The notes under the pieces: generated by a model
Database searches by the model: none
The model's input: the letters and a program-made list of their open reading frames with translations, nothing else
Told to the model about the DNA's origin: nothing
In this document: positions 1-11,236 of the stretch, one piece after another
Layout of the letters: each line of letters opens with the position of its first letter
How positions within the stretch are numbered: position 1 is the stretch's first letter
Program-made: the position numbers and the translations under genes
From: Elymus sibiricus
Lineage: Eukaryota > Streptophyta > Magnoliopsida > Poales > Poaceae
Length of the DNA stretch: 64,000 nt
Direction of reading: 5' to 3'
NCBI GenBank assembly: GCA_039707655.1
Contig: CM077670.1
Coordinates: 143,076,001-143,140,000, forward strand

Positions 1-1884
1 TGTGCTTATGCAAGATGGGAAGGTCATGGCCTATGCATCTAGATAGCTATGGCCGCATCAGGAGAATTATCCTACACATGAATTGGAAATGGCAGCTGTG
101 GTCCATGCCTTCAAAATTTGGAGGCATTACATCATTGGAAAACGATGCCAAATCTACACCGACCACAAGAGTCTCAAGTATATATTCACTCAACCGGACT
201 TGAACCTCCGGCAAAGAAGATGGCTTGAATTGGTCAAAGACTATGACCTTGGTATCAATTATCACCCGGGAAAAGCTAATGTGGTCGCCGATGCCCTCAG
301 TCGCAAACCGGCCACAACAAACGCATTAATCGAGCATCTGCATCCAGCACTTCAAGAAGAAATAGCTCAGCTCAATATGATCATTTGTGATGCAACATGC
401 TCAGTTACCCTGGAAGTAACCCCTACTCTGGAGGACGAAATCCGTAAAGCTCAACCTGGGGATCCAACGCTACTCAAGGTGATGGCCCATGTACGAGAGG
501 GGAAGACACATGATTTCAACATTGATGATAAGGGTACACTCCGATTTCGGAATAGAGTCTGTGTACCTGACCTTGGAGAATTAAAGCAGCAGATTCTAAA
601 GGAAGCTCATGAGTCTGCATATTCTATTCATCCTAGAGGCACTAAAATGTATCAAGATTCGAAGCAAACATTCTGGTGGGAAGGAATGAAGAAAGATATC
701 GCCTATTACGTCGCCTGTTGCGATATATGCAATAAAGTGAAGGCAAAACACCAAAAACCCGCCGGTCTACTTCAACCCTTACCCGTTCCACAGTGGAAAT
801 GGGATGATATTTGCATGGATTTCATCGTGGGATTGCCAAAGACACCACGTGGGAATAATGCTATATGGGTTGTGGTTGACATGCTTACAAAGGTGGCTCA
901 CTTTATTCCAATAAGGACAGCCTACCGTGCAGACCAATTAGCTCAACTTTACATATCCAGGATTGTCAGTCTGCATGGAGTACCCAGGACTATCACTTCA
1001 GACCGAGGATCTTTGTTTACCTCGGCATTCTGGCTACATCTTCACCAAGCTCTGGGGACCGCTTTGAAGCATAGCACTGCATATCACCCTCAGACAGATG
1101 GGCAGACAGAACGAGTGAATCAAATCTTGGAAGACATGCTACGAGCATGCGCTCTTGCTCATGGACCCAAATGGGAGGACAGCCTGCCGTACGCTGAGTT
1201 TTCCTACAACAACGGCTATCAAACTTGCCTCAAGATGTCACCCTTTGAGGCTCTGTACGGACATAAATGTCGCACACCGCTGAACTGGTCTCAGACAGGA
1301 GACAGCCGAATCTTTGGGGCAGATTTGATGATGGAAGCAGAAAAACAGGTTAAAGAAATTCGAGACCGATTGCAAGTAGCGAAATCTCGTCAAAAGAGCT
1401 ACTATGGCTCAAAGCATAGACAGATCAGTTTCGAACCAGGTGAATATGCATATCTCCGAGTTACCCCCATGAAAGGAGTTAAAAGGTTTCACACCCGGGG
1501 AAAACTCGCACCGAGATACATCGGTCCGTTTCCAGTCATGACCAGAGTGGGCAAAGTGGCTTATCATATAGAATTACCTCCAGAGCTATCGGAGGTTCAT
1601 GATGTTTTCCACGTGTCTCAGCTACGGAAATGCATTGCACCACCCGCAAAACAGGCGGATATGACAGAACTAGAGCTTGCCAAAGATTTAACATATGAAG
1701 AGAAACCCTTGAGGATCTTGGATGAGATGGACAGAGTCACCCGAAGCAAAGCTATAAAGTTCTACAAGGTCCAATGGGAGCATCACATTAAGGATGAGGC
1801 CACCTGGGAAAGAGAGGATTTCTGAAGGACTGCATATCCATATTTGTTTCCTGAGCAACCGAATCTCGAGGACGAGATTCATCC
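1..1884 (+). pseudogene. pol: G1: Ty3/gypsy chromovirus pol, 3' part (RNase H end, integrase, chromodomain)
   Basis: This is the C-terminal part of a gypsy polyprotein that begins left of the window. The frame starting at base 2 reads the end of Ty3-type RNase H, with an in-frame TAG at 44-46 where the G2 copy has Gln. An open frame then runs to 1825. The integrase has an HHCC zinc finger (HESAYSIH ... CCDIC, about 608-730) and the catalytic D, D, E codons at 818-820, 1001-1003 and 1109-1111. The C-terminus (about 1705-1825) is chromodomain-like (ILDEMDR ... VQWEHH ... TWERED), which places it among chromoviruses, Tekay-like by similarity to G2. A 1-base loss near 1820 against G2 creates the stop at 1823-1825 and removes the last residues. 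It is followed directly by the polypurine tract and LTR. Identity is secure; clade name is by memory. Confidence 0.93.
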
Positions 1885-1885
1885 T

Positions 1886-1898
1886 AAGGGGGGAGGTT
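1886..1898 (+). other. G1 polypurine tract
   Basis: The purine run AAGGGGGGAGG plus TT lies immediately before the TG of the LTR. It is the expected plus-strand primer site and is nearly identical to the tracts before the G0 and G2 LTRs. Confidence 0.85.
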
Positions 1899-3136
1899 TG
1901 TAACACCCTGGATTTTTGCATTTTCTTTTATTTGGATTTATTGAATATTTTAATTTGCATTTGGGTTTTTCAGTCAATTCTTTTGGACTTACCACTTGGA
2001 ATTATTTTATATTTTATTCCAAGTGGGTTCTATCATTCTTAAACCCCCCTTGACCTCACCCCTCTCACCATAATGCCATTGGGTAATTTTATTTAATGGC
2101 ATTATATTCATTTTCTTCCTGAAAATGACTATTTTCTCACTGAGCTGTGAAGCAACCCTCATTTTTATTGCTCCAAAAATTCCAAGAAAATTCCCAAATA
2201 TTCTTTGGATCATGCCTCACCTCCCCATGCAAAAATATCCCATGGTCATTTGGAAATTTTCAGCTAAGAAAAATATTTTTGCTTCTGGACAGAATTGGCA
2301 CTTTGTGAAGCAAGTATATTTTTCCTTGATCTGTTGGAGCAGAAATTTTTACCACATGACTACCCTCGTAAGAGATGCTTAACCCCCAAATTTCAGACTC
2401 TAATTCCTAGCCGTTTGTCCCCAGCATTTGTCACAAGTTTCTGTCCAGAAACTTTGCATCAAGCTCAAGTCATGTCCAGTGAGCCTGATGTCAAACCAAG
2501 CGCATCTCTAGGCACCACGTTGAAGGGACTTCACCTTTGACATGGTCTGGCATCACCCAAAGCACCACGTGTGCCAGTGGACGCGGTGACCGCGTGGGTG
2601 CACGGGGTTTGGCATGCGCTCGCCGCGCTCTGTGCATCGGGCCCCTCTGCCGCCACCCATTCGCTCTCCTCTCGCCACCGCAGCATGTCCCAGCCTCCCA
2701 GCGATCTCCAGCGCGCCACCTTGCCTCTCCTTGTTCATCCCCGATGCCGGCAAGCAGCTCGCCGGACACAGCCGAGGCGCTAGCGGGCGTAACAGTGCGC
2801 AGGCGTGCTCCGTCTGTTCCGCGTAGTGCGCCGCACTGTGTCCGCGTGCGTGCACCGCGTAGCTATGCTTCACTAGCCCTCCTCCAGATCGCGCCCGAGC
2901 TCCTCCCTCTCTCATTTCTTCTGCAGCTCATCGCCGGCGGAGTCTCGAGCACGGCCACCTAGCCATCTATAAATAGAGCCACTCCCGAGCCCATCTAGCC
3001 ATCGCTCTCACCTCCACTGGCCACAAATCACTCCTCAGCAAGCACGGCAAGGCCGGGAGGGCTTCCTGCTGCCGATCATCACTGGAATCCGCCACGGATC
3101 CCCCTGGATCGTGCACTCATTCCAGTCATCCCCAGC
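1899..3136 (+). repeat. G1 3' LTR, first part
   Basis: The LTR starts TGTAACACCCTGG right after the polypurine tract. It is AT-rich in the U3 part, then GC-rich around a TATA box at 2968, as in the homologous G2 LTRs. It is cut at 3136 by element T and resumes at 23338; the flanking CCAGC (3132-3136 and 23333-23337) is the duplicated target. With T removed the LTR is about 3.4 kb. Open frames in the GC-rich part (2537-2962 and both strands around it) show no protein family resemblance and are treated as chance. Confidence 0.9.
2968..2975 (+). promoter_or_regulatory. TATA box of G1 LTR
   Basis: TATAAATA stands at the border of the AT-rich U3 and the GC-rich transcribed part, in a context like the TATA boxes of the two G2 LTRs (30099 and 38842). 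Confidence 0.7.
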
Positions 3137-3621
3137 TGTCGGTACCAAAACCGGCAGATCTCGGGTAGGGGATCCGAACTATGGTCAAGGAGTCGATGGT
3201 ATCAGGGAACGTGGAGACAACGATTTACCCAGGTTCGGGCCCTCTCAAGGAGGTAATACCCTACGTCCTGCTTGATTGTATTGATGTGATTGTATGAAGG
3301 TTACAGAGTTGATCTACCTCGAGATCAACTGGGCTAAACCCTAGGTAATGAATGATTATTCCCTCTACGGACTAAACCTCCTGGTTTATATAGACACCAG
3401 GGGGTCCTAGGGTTACACATAGTCGGTTACCATCAGGAGACACACATGTCGGTCACGCCAACTATTCCTTGGAGGAGACGCCAAGTCTTCGGAGGTTTCC
3501 TTCTGATACACGGGGTCGCCCACAATCCAGCCTTCCATCGACGAATAGAGAGCGGCCCACCAGTCCGGCCAATGAGAGATAGGCCGGCGGCCCAAGTACC
3601 CCCTAGTCCAGGACACCCTCA
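3137..3621 (-). repeat. T 3' LTR
   Basis: On the plus strand this runs TGTCGGTACC ... GACACCCTCA, so on the minus strand it starts TGAGGGTGTCC, a start common in Triticeae gypsy elements. A minus-strand TATATAAA box lies at 3385-3392. It matches 22847-23332 almost throughout. Confidence 0.92.
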
Positions 3622-3632
3622 GTAGCCCCCGA
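3622..3632 (-). other. T polypurine tract
   Basis: On the minus strand the bases before the LTR read TTCGGGGGCTAC, the short G-rich tract typical of this group. It fixes the minus orientation of T. Confidence 0.7.
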
Positions 3633-3954
3633 ACTAGTCTTCGAAGCTGAGGTAGGTGCCGAACATAATTGGCTTTGTAGACCAGTTCCCTTTTTTCTGT
3701 GATGCTAGTAACCGGCCTGTATCACTCCGAATTGTATTCTCAAGCGTTGCCCGGTCGTATATGCGCCGAGAAAAACTCGATTCGCGGTTCGAGGCAGTTT
3801 TCATTGGCACGTCCCATCGATATGGAGATCGTGTCCTATTTTCAAGGGATATGATCAATAATTCGTTTCACCCCACGCGCGCATAATGGCACGGTTTTTA
3901 TGGGGAAATGGCGAGTACTGCGGCGCAGTAAAGGGGCCGTGGGTTTTTACAACC

Positions 3955-3963
3955 CATAAAAGG
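3955..3963 (+). promoter_or_regulatory. Possible promoter of the antisense gene
   Basis: CATAAAAGG lies about 130 bp before the ATG at 4094, on the gene's own strand and outside the LTR. The spacing fits a TATA box with a roughly 100-base leader. This is sequence resemblance only. Confidence 0.4.
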
Positions 3964-4093
3964 GGCACAGCCTTCGTTCCCTTCGCACACTCTCATTTCC
4001 CCCTGCGCCATTGCCTTCCCCATCTTTCGAGCTCCAGCGCCCAAATCCGCTCTCCCCTCCAAGAATCCCTCTAGCCGCCTGTTCGATCTAGCA

Positions 4094-7000
4094 ATGGCGG
4101 GCTCCGGATCCAAAGGCAAGTGGGAGGCGTCCGTTGTTACTGAAAGCGCCATCATGGAGTTAAAGGGCGTGGGATATCTCCCCGCCAACGTAGCCTACCG
4201 TGCTCCAGAGGCAGGCCAGGTCGTCCCCACGCCGCGGCAGGGCGAAAGGGTGGTGTTCATCCCCCACTTCCTCCGAGGTTTGGGATTTCCCCTTCACCCC
4301 TTTGTTAGGGGTCTCATGTTCTTCTACGGGCTTGACTTCCACGATCTCGCACCGAATTCCTTTCTTCATATCTCGGCCTTCATCATCATCTGCGAAGCTT
4401 TTCTCCGGATCCGGCCACACTTCGGCCTGTGGCTGAAGGTCTTCAACATCAAACCGAAGATCGTCGACGGCCAACAGGCGGACTGCGGGGGTGCTATGGT
4501 CAGCAAACTCCCCCGAGTGGAGTGGCCAGAGGGCACCTTCATCGAGACCGTCAACGTCTGGCAGAAGGAATGGTTCTACATCACCGAGCCGAGGATCGCA
4601 GGTTGGGGGGCGATTTCGGCCTTCCGATCCGGACCCCCTACGAGGCTGGTCTCATGGACCAAGAAAGGCCTCGACTGGGGGGTGAACAAGGAGGTGGTGC
4701 AGCTGCAGAAACGGATTGCCAAGATGATAGGGCAAGGCGTCGAGCTGCCCAACGCGGTCCAGATCATGCTCGGCCGCCGAATACTCCCATGCCAGGACAG
4801 GGCCTCCCCCATGTGGGCCTACAAGCCTGAAGACCCGGCCACCGTGCGCAACTTCTTCCGCACCACCCACGCTCAGCTGTGGAGAGCGCTGTTCAAGCCG
4901 CAGAAGGACTGGCTGGCCGAGGGGGAGGACATCGGAGTTGACGCCGCAAACCCCCCACGGGATGTATGACTAAGTTTGTTCTTGTATCCAAACTATTCCC
5001 TTTTAATAAGGCACTTAGCTTCTTCACTTCTCATCTGCAGAAATGGCTGAAGAAGGCCCAGCGGATCGACAGTCCGGCGCCGCTGCCAGAGGGACCCAGG
5101 ACGCCCCTCCTGACGGCCATGCTGGCCGCGGAGCCATACGTGGCGCCGGAGAGGAAGGAGAAGAAGAAGGATCAGAAGAGGAGGGCCAGAGAGGGCCTCC
5201 GCTCCCGAGGACCCCCGGGTGCTAGGTCCGGGGACACCAATGCTCCCTCTGTGCAAGAAGAGGAGAAGGAGCAGGGAGAGGACGGGGAAGAAGACGATTC
5301 CTCCCGAACAGGGAAAAGGGCGGCATCTGAGGATGCCGAGGAGGAGCTTCCTCAACCCACTCCCAAAAGACCGCGCAAGGCCAAGGTAGCCTTGTCCAGA
5401 GATAGCTCGGCTTCTGCTGAGGACTCTGAGGCCTCCGAAGAGGTTCCACAGAAGATCCCCAGTGCTAAGCCACAGGCTCAAAGGTACACGTTCTAGTAAC
5501 CGCTTGACCGTCTTTAGCCGAACTAGGTTTGATACTGATCATGTTTCCGTTTGTAATTTTGCAGCCCGCTGCGCGATCTCCCCACCGATTGAACTTCGGA
5601 GGGGGATTCTCCACCGGTGGCGCTAGCGGAGAGTGGCTCTGGATCCCGCGCCTCGCCTTCCCCAATCGTCAAGGAGGCTGAGGAGGTCCTGTCGAGGAGG
5701 ACTCCTCCCGTGCCACGTACAGGGGGAGGAGGCGATACTATCATGGCCGAGGTGAATACCTCGGTCGCTGAAGACCAAGAGGGAAGGGCCCCTCTGGTGA
5801 ACAAAGAGGAGCTCGGACGAGCCGAGCTCTCTCGGAAGACGACTCCGGAGACGTCAAGGCGTCCGGAGTCCGACGTCCCAGACTTCGAAAGGGAAGGAGC
5901 CGAGGCGCCACCGCCACCGCCGCCCGCCCCAGAGCGGGCGTCAACCGGGTGGCCGGACGAGATGGAGGATGCTCTAACCAGCTCCTCTATAGCCGAAGAG
6001 CACCGTGTCCTTATGGGCGCGGTGTTGCAAAGTATTCCGTCCGTGGACAACGGACTGAAGGAGGCCTTTAGTGGCCTTCTTACCGGCTTCAAGGTGAGCG
6101 AAGTAATGCTTTTTCCTTAGAAAAATTCATTTGTGTAAATGTATAGCCTCATACATAGTAGCCCCTGAGACTCTGATTGGTTTTGAACAAAGCCAGTTAG
6201 AGGATCAAAAATCAATATCTCAGGTACTAACATGCGTAGGATAATGCACAGGTGTCATCTTCGGCCGCAGCTGCCAACGCCGAGGAGTTGGCCGAGCTGA
6301 ATCGGAAGCTGAAAAGCTCCGAGGACGACCTGAGCCTGGTGAACAGGAGGTTCGACGAGGCGCAAAGTAAGTCCGAGCTGTGATAGTGAATACAGCCGTA
6401 GGTTTGTAAGCAGTGTTCGAAGTATCCTAACGGAGAGAACCGATTGTACTGCAGCTGCCGCCGCTGAGGTCGAAAGCCTCAAGGCCGCACTGAGGACAAC
6501 TCAAGTGGATGTGGCGGCGCAAAAGTCGGCAGCCAAACAGGCGGCTGCCGAGCTGGTGGCGGTGAGAACCGCAAGTGAAAAGCACGAGGCCAGAGTGCTG
6601 GAAGTGCAGCAGGAGCTCAGGGATGCCGTCACAAGGTGTGAGGCCCTCGAGCAGAAGAATAAGGAGCAGGCCGACGAGCTGACCTCGTTGGCAGCGATGG
6701 CTAAGGAAGCGCGGACAGAGGCGCGCGGCTATCAAGAAGAGCTCCGCCAAGTCAGGCTGATCACGGACGGTAAGCCGTACTTGCTACAATGTGTCTTTGG
6801 AGGTAACAGGTTCGCGTTGCTCACGCGGGTATGGCATTCCGCAGGCGCCTTTGCGGACCTCCCGAAGAGTGCGGCGGATGCGGCGAGGTTCTTCGCCGGC
6901 CAGGAGGGTTGGGCCGAGTAGAGGCTTTTCTGGGCGCAATTTCAAGCGCCCGAACACCCTCCCCTCCTCAACAACCAGATGAAACAGCTGATGGAGCTGC

Positions 7001-7329
7001 ATCGGATGGCGGAGACGGTGATGAAGGACCTCTGCGTCAAACTATGGCCGTCAGAGCCGTTGCCGAGCAACTACTTCGGTCTGGTGCAGAGGCTGTACGG
7101 CGCCCCTTCTCGGGTCGACACCTGGAAGCGCTCCGCATGCATCGAGGGCGCTCGGATGGCCTTCGGCAAGACAATGTTACATTGGCCGAAGCTAAAGCCC
7201 GCCGAGATGGCCACCGGACCTCCGCCGCCAGGGGAAGAGCATAGGCGTCCCGAGCAGTACTTTCCCGCCGTGATGGACGGTGCCCGGGCAGTAGATGCCC
7301 AATGCCCAAAAGATGTAATTTATGAGTAG
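4094..7329 (+). CDS. Antisense additional ORF (aORF), six predicted exons, 'gypsy-type transposon' family (PF04195-like)
   Basis: This gene lies opposite to the gag gene of T. ATG at 4094 (context AGCAATGG) opens a 290-codon first exon resembling the plant 'putative gypsy type transposon' N-terminal domain (RQGERVVFIPHF ... GLMFFYGLDFHDLAPNS ... FIIICEAFLRI). GT-AG introns fit at 4964-5040, 5484-5564, 6094-6251, 6367-6454 and 6770-6844. Each ends in a good acceptor, four of the five in TGCAG or CGCAG, and all phases agree, giving 919 codons to the TAG at 7327. Later exons encode a Lys/Glu-rich, bipartite-NLS-like stretch (KKKDQKRR ... KRPRKAK), an acidic Pro-rich linker and a coiled coil (exons 4-5, Ala/Glu/Lys-rich). 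Two nonsense codons, TGA 5590-5592 and TAG 6919-6921, show this copy is decayed. Antisense aORFs are known in Tat-lineage elements; their function is unknown. The exon model is my inference. Confidence 0.75.
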
Positions 7330-8644
7330 ATGTAGTTTCCTTGTAACCAAGGAGTTTAAACTTTTATGCGAATGCAATTTGTTCGGCTATGAACAAAGAT
7401 GTCTGATTATGTTAAGTTTGACTCCTGTGCGGCCGTTTGTAATCTGAAAGTTACCAGTCGTCCGCTTTAGCCCCCATGCAAATATTGCATGGGGTGTTTT
7501 CTCGTAATACGTAAACCCTTAGCCGACGTCTCGGTGCCCGGAGGCGGTTGTATGTACGAAAAACCAGGCAATCAGACTATGCGGTTTTAGTGCTTTCACT
7601 TAGCCAGAGGAGCTTAATGGTGGGGGCCGGTAACGAGCCCCCGGTATTCGTGATATTCGGACGAGCCGCGGTTGACACCATCATCACATGGATACTGTAA
7701 CAGAGAACCCTTCGTATAACACGGACTAACCTCCAACGATTTTAGGCTAACGCCAGTCATCGGATCGCTGACCAGTTCTCGCTTATTGGGACAGTCAGTT
7801 TTCGGCTTTCTCCACTGAGGTACTTGACCAGGCGAGCTAGAAGTACAATCGTAGTGGTTCTCCCTTTACCCTCTTAGCCGAACAGTGCGGAACGTAAGAG
7901 GGTAAACACAGGAGCCGGGCAACCCAACTATTGACCAAAGACTCAATTCGGAACTGATTCATATAATGCAATATCCGTGACACCGAGCACATGAAATAAA
8001 GAGAAGTGCCGGTATAAAGTTTTAAGGCAAGATCTATGGTCTAGCCCCCGGTCTATTAGCCGGTTTGAAATAAATGTATCATGATAGTTTACTTCGGCTG
8101 AAAAAGGCGGAAAGGAATATGCAACGTGAATGACTGCACGAGTATACCATAATAAAGTGGTCTTTATTTCCTTGGAATGTGTGACGTCCAACCGTACAAT
8201 CCGCATTGCCGAAGTAACTTGAATAGATACTTTTAGAGGAATGTATATATTGAGAGTAAAGGTTTACACAGGGCCTTCATGAGTGGTTTGACGTCCCTAC
8301 TATGCCCTGCTGCACGTCTGCGCCTTTGCTCTTCAAGAAGCTTTCGTGGAAGCGAAGCTGTCTGCCGTGTATTCGGCGGAAGTAGTAATCTTTGGCGGGC
8401 GAGCCCTTGAAAAAGGGTTTTCAGAAATCGCCGTGGTATATCAACTTGACGCTGATCAGGCCCTAGATGGTGCCCGTTGATGATGTCGATGCGAAGACAT
8501 CTGTTGGCCAGCTGTCGGTCGAACCGAGCTCTTGGCCTTTGTTTTATGTGTCCCCACAACTGCCCATGGAATTTTGAGCGCGAAATTGTGCACTCGAGGT
8601 ACGTATTTTGCGACTAGGTGGGCCGTGCTGTGGGGCGCATATCC
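7330..8644. other. T internal stretch without a recognisable gene
   Basis: This lies between the end of the antisense gene and the stop of gag-protease. An open frame on the minus strand (8559-8233, 108 codons) follows the gag-protease frame but shows no RT, RNase H or integrase motif. In autonomous Tat elements pol would occupy this place, so it probably marks where pol was lost. Confidence 0.6.
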
Positions 8645-11231
8645 CTATTTGGGGGGAGCATGGGAGTGCGCTGGGACCGAGGCTGCAGCTCGGGAGCGCT
8701 TGCGTGCATCCAGTTTCTTGGCAGTGGACTGGGCTTGCGACGCCTCTTCGGCAGCTTGGACTTCGGCGGCGAGAGCCGCAGTGTGTTCCTCTGTTCGGAG
8801 CGAGCGCTCGGTATTACCGTTAATGGTAATAACGCCCCTTGGTCCTGGCATCTTGAGCTTCATGTACGCATAGTGTGGGACGGCATTAAAGCAAGCGAAG
8901 GCGGTCCGTCCGAGGAGTGCGTGATAACCACTGCGGAAAGGAACAATATCGAAGATCAAGTCCTCGGCGCGGAAATTGTCGGGCGAGCCGAAGACTACTT
9001 CCAAAGTCACGGATCCCGAGCAGCGTGCCTCGATGCCAGGAATTACACCTTTAAAGGTGGTGTTGCTGGGTTTGATCCTTGACGGGTCGATCCCCATCTT
9101 CCTCACTGTATCTGCGTAAAGCAGGTTAAGACTGCTACCTCCGTCCATCAGGACCCTAGTGAGGTGAAATCCGTCCACGATGGGGTCGAGTACCAGAGCC
9201 GCCGTTCCTCCATGGCATATACTGGTCGGATGATCTCGACGGTCGAAAGTGATCGGGCAAGCCGACCACGGGTTGAATTTCGGGGCTACCGGCTCTAAGG
9301 CGTAGACATCCCGAAGCGCGTGTTTCCGCTCCTTCTTTGGTATGTGCGTGACATATATCATGTTCACGGTTTTGACCTCTGGAGGGAACTGTTTTTGGCC
9401 TCCATTGTTCGGCCCACGAGGTTCGTCGTCGCCCTCGCTGCGGGGGCCCTTGCCCTGTTCGTCGTCTGTGGCTTTTCCGGCCTGCTTTATTACCCAACAG
9501 TTACGGTTGGTGTGGTTAGCTGGCTTGTCAGGGGTGCCGTGAATCTGGCAGGGCCTATCCAATATTCTATCCAGCGCGGACGGGCCATCTTGGTTCCCTT
9601 TAGAGGGTTTTTTCCATTGTCCTGATTTTGAGCCGCTGAATCCAGCGTTTACCGCTGTATCGTCGGCTTCACCGCCGTTGTTTGAGTGCCGGCGCTTATT
9701 GTTCCTATTGCGCCGGGGTTTCCCATTTCCGTCCCGGGTCTTTGAAGTGCCAGGGTCTTCGGGGTGGTTGCTTCGACGAGCCAGCCAGCTATCCTCACCC
9801 GCGCAAAAGCGGGTCATTAGGGAGGTAAGGGCCGACATTGTTCTCGGTTTATCTTGGCCGAGCTGACGGGCGAGCCACTCGTCCCGAATACTGTGTTTGA
9901 ATGCCGCAATTGCTTCGGCGTCCGGACAGTCAACGATCTGGTTCTTCTTGGTCAAGAACCCATTCCAGAATTGCCGGGCTGACTCTCCGGGCTGTTGAAT
10001 GACATGGCTCAGGTCATCGGTGTCCGGTGGCCGAACATAGGTGCCTTGAAAGTTAGCTCGGAATGCATCTTCGAGCTCTTCCCAGCTCCCGATGGAGTTT
10101 TCGGGTAGGCTGTTCATCCAATGCCTGGCCGGTCCCTTGAGTTTCAGCGGTAAGTACTTGATAGCATGGAGATCATCTCCTCGAGCCATATGAATGTGGA
10201 GAAGAAAATCCTCAATCCACACAGCTGGGTCAGTTGTCCCATCATAGGATTCTATATTAACGGGCTTGAACCCCTCGGGGAACTGATGCTGCATCACCTC
10301 ATCAGTGAAACACATTGGGTGTGCAGTGCCCCTGTCCCGGGCCACATCGCGCCGTAGATCGGTTGTCATCCGGGCACGGTGCTGCTCCCGAACTCTATCG
10401 TTTCTATCGCGCCAGGCCTGGCATCCGTCCCGTCTAGCGGGTGCATATCCTGTGGATCCATAGATGGATCTCGATTGAATCGCTCATGTGTTCATGTCGT
10501 GGCGCAGATCGTATTGGTCATCCGGTTGAACCGGGTCTTTGCCAGCTCGGCGAGAGGGCACGAGTGGGTATTCGGTTTCCCTGGCCACCCTATCCCGTCC
10601 TCGAGGGGGCACGGGTGGAAGTTCGGCTTCTCCAGCCGATCTATCTCGTCCTCGAGGGGGCGCGGGTGGGTATTCGGCTTCTCCAGCCGCTCTATCTCGT
10701 CCTCGAGGGGGCGCGCGTGGGTATTCGGCTTCTCCAGCCGCTCTATCTCGTCCTCGAGGGGGCGCGGGTGGGAGCTCGGTTTCCACAGCCGGCCTATCTC
10801 GTCCTCGAGGGGGCCGGTCGGGCTGGTCTTCGTAAGTTCGTCTGGGAGGTACGAGCTCGAAGGCCTCATCCTCGAATTCTGGAACGAGGCGCCGCCGTGG
10901 GTAACTCTTATATTGGCCCTGACGTTGATCGTCGAGGCCTTCTTCGGCGGCTAGGACCATCGTCCATCTGTTGTTGAGTGTATCCTGTTTGGCCCTTAGC
11001 TGTTGTTGTTTCATCTTCAAGCTTCGGGCAGTGGCAATGAGTTGCCGCTTGAATTTTTCTTGCTCCATGGGATCCTCTGGGACGATAAAGTCTTCGGGTC
11101 TGAGGCTATCTTCCTCTTCGGATGGAGGGAGGTAATTACTGTCCTCGGAATCATCGAGGTCCTCGGGGTCACCCTGGTCCTCGTGCCCTTCAGGGGCGTC
11201 AGGTCGTTGCTCAGGCGTGTTATCGCCGAGC
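8645..11231 (-). pseudogene. gag: T gag-protease, distal part
   Basis: On the minus strand this continues gag from 21861 after the nested LARD; the reading frame is unbroken across the insertion if one TSD copy is dropped. From the right it holds an acidic stretch, a coiled-coil-like segment (about 10950-11050), a Pro/Arg-rich tandem repeat (10561-10816), then the retrotransposon Gag domain (about 10270-9770: EGFKPVNIESYDG ... GPARHWMNSLP). After that come a CxxH..HxxxxC knuckle variant (CQIHG ... HTNRNC) and an aspartic protease. The protease has the Tat-type DGGSS motif, catalytic Asp codon at 9143-9145, and a C-terminal hydrophobic-hydrophobic-Gly (ALLGR). A TGA interrupts at about 10484, and the frame ends at 8645 before any RT. 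Confidence 0.85.
10561..10816 (-). repeat. Five 51-bp tandem repeats inside T gag
   Basis: Five adjoining copies of a 51-bp unit each contain CGTCCTCGAGGGGGC on the plus strand. On the coding strand each gives a 17-residue unit (PPRGRDRAAGEAEYP plus two). The unit is a multiple of three, so the frame is kept. Inner copies are nearly identical and outer ones diverge, the usual sign of recent expansion in the middle. Confidence 0.88.
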
Positions 11232-11236
11232 TCCCC

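Noticed and set aside
8645..9625. Plus-strand open frames opposite T gag (for example 8618-9082 and 9320-9625)
   Set aside because: Shadows of the clear Gag-protease frame on the minus strand.
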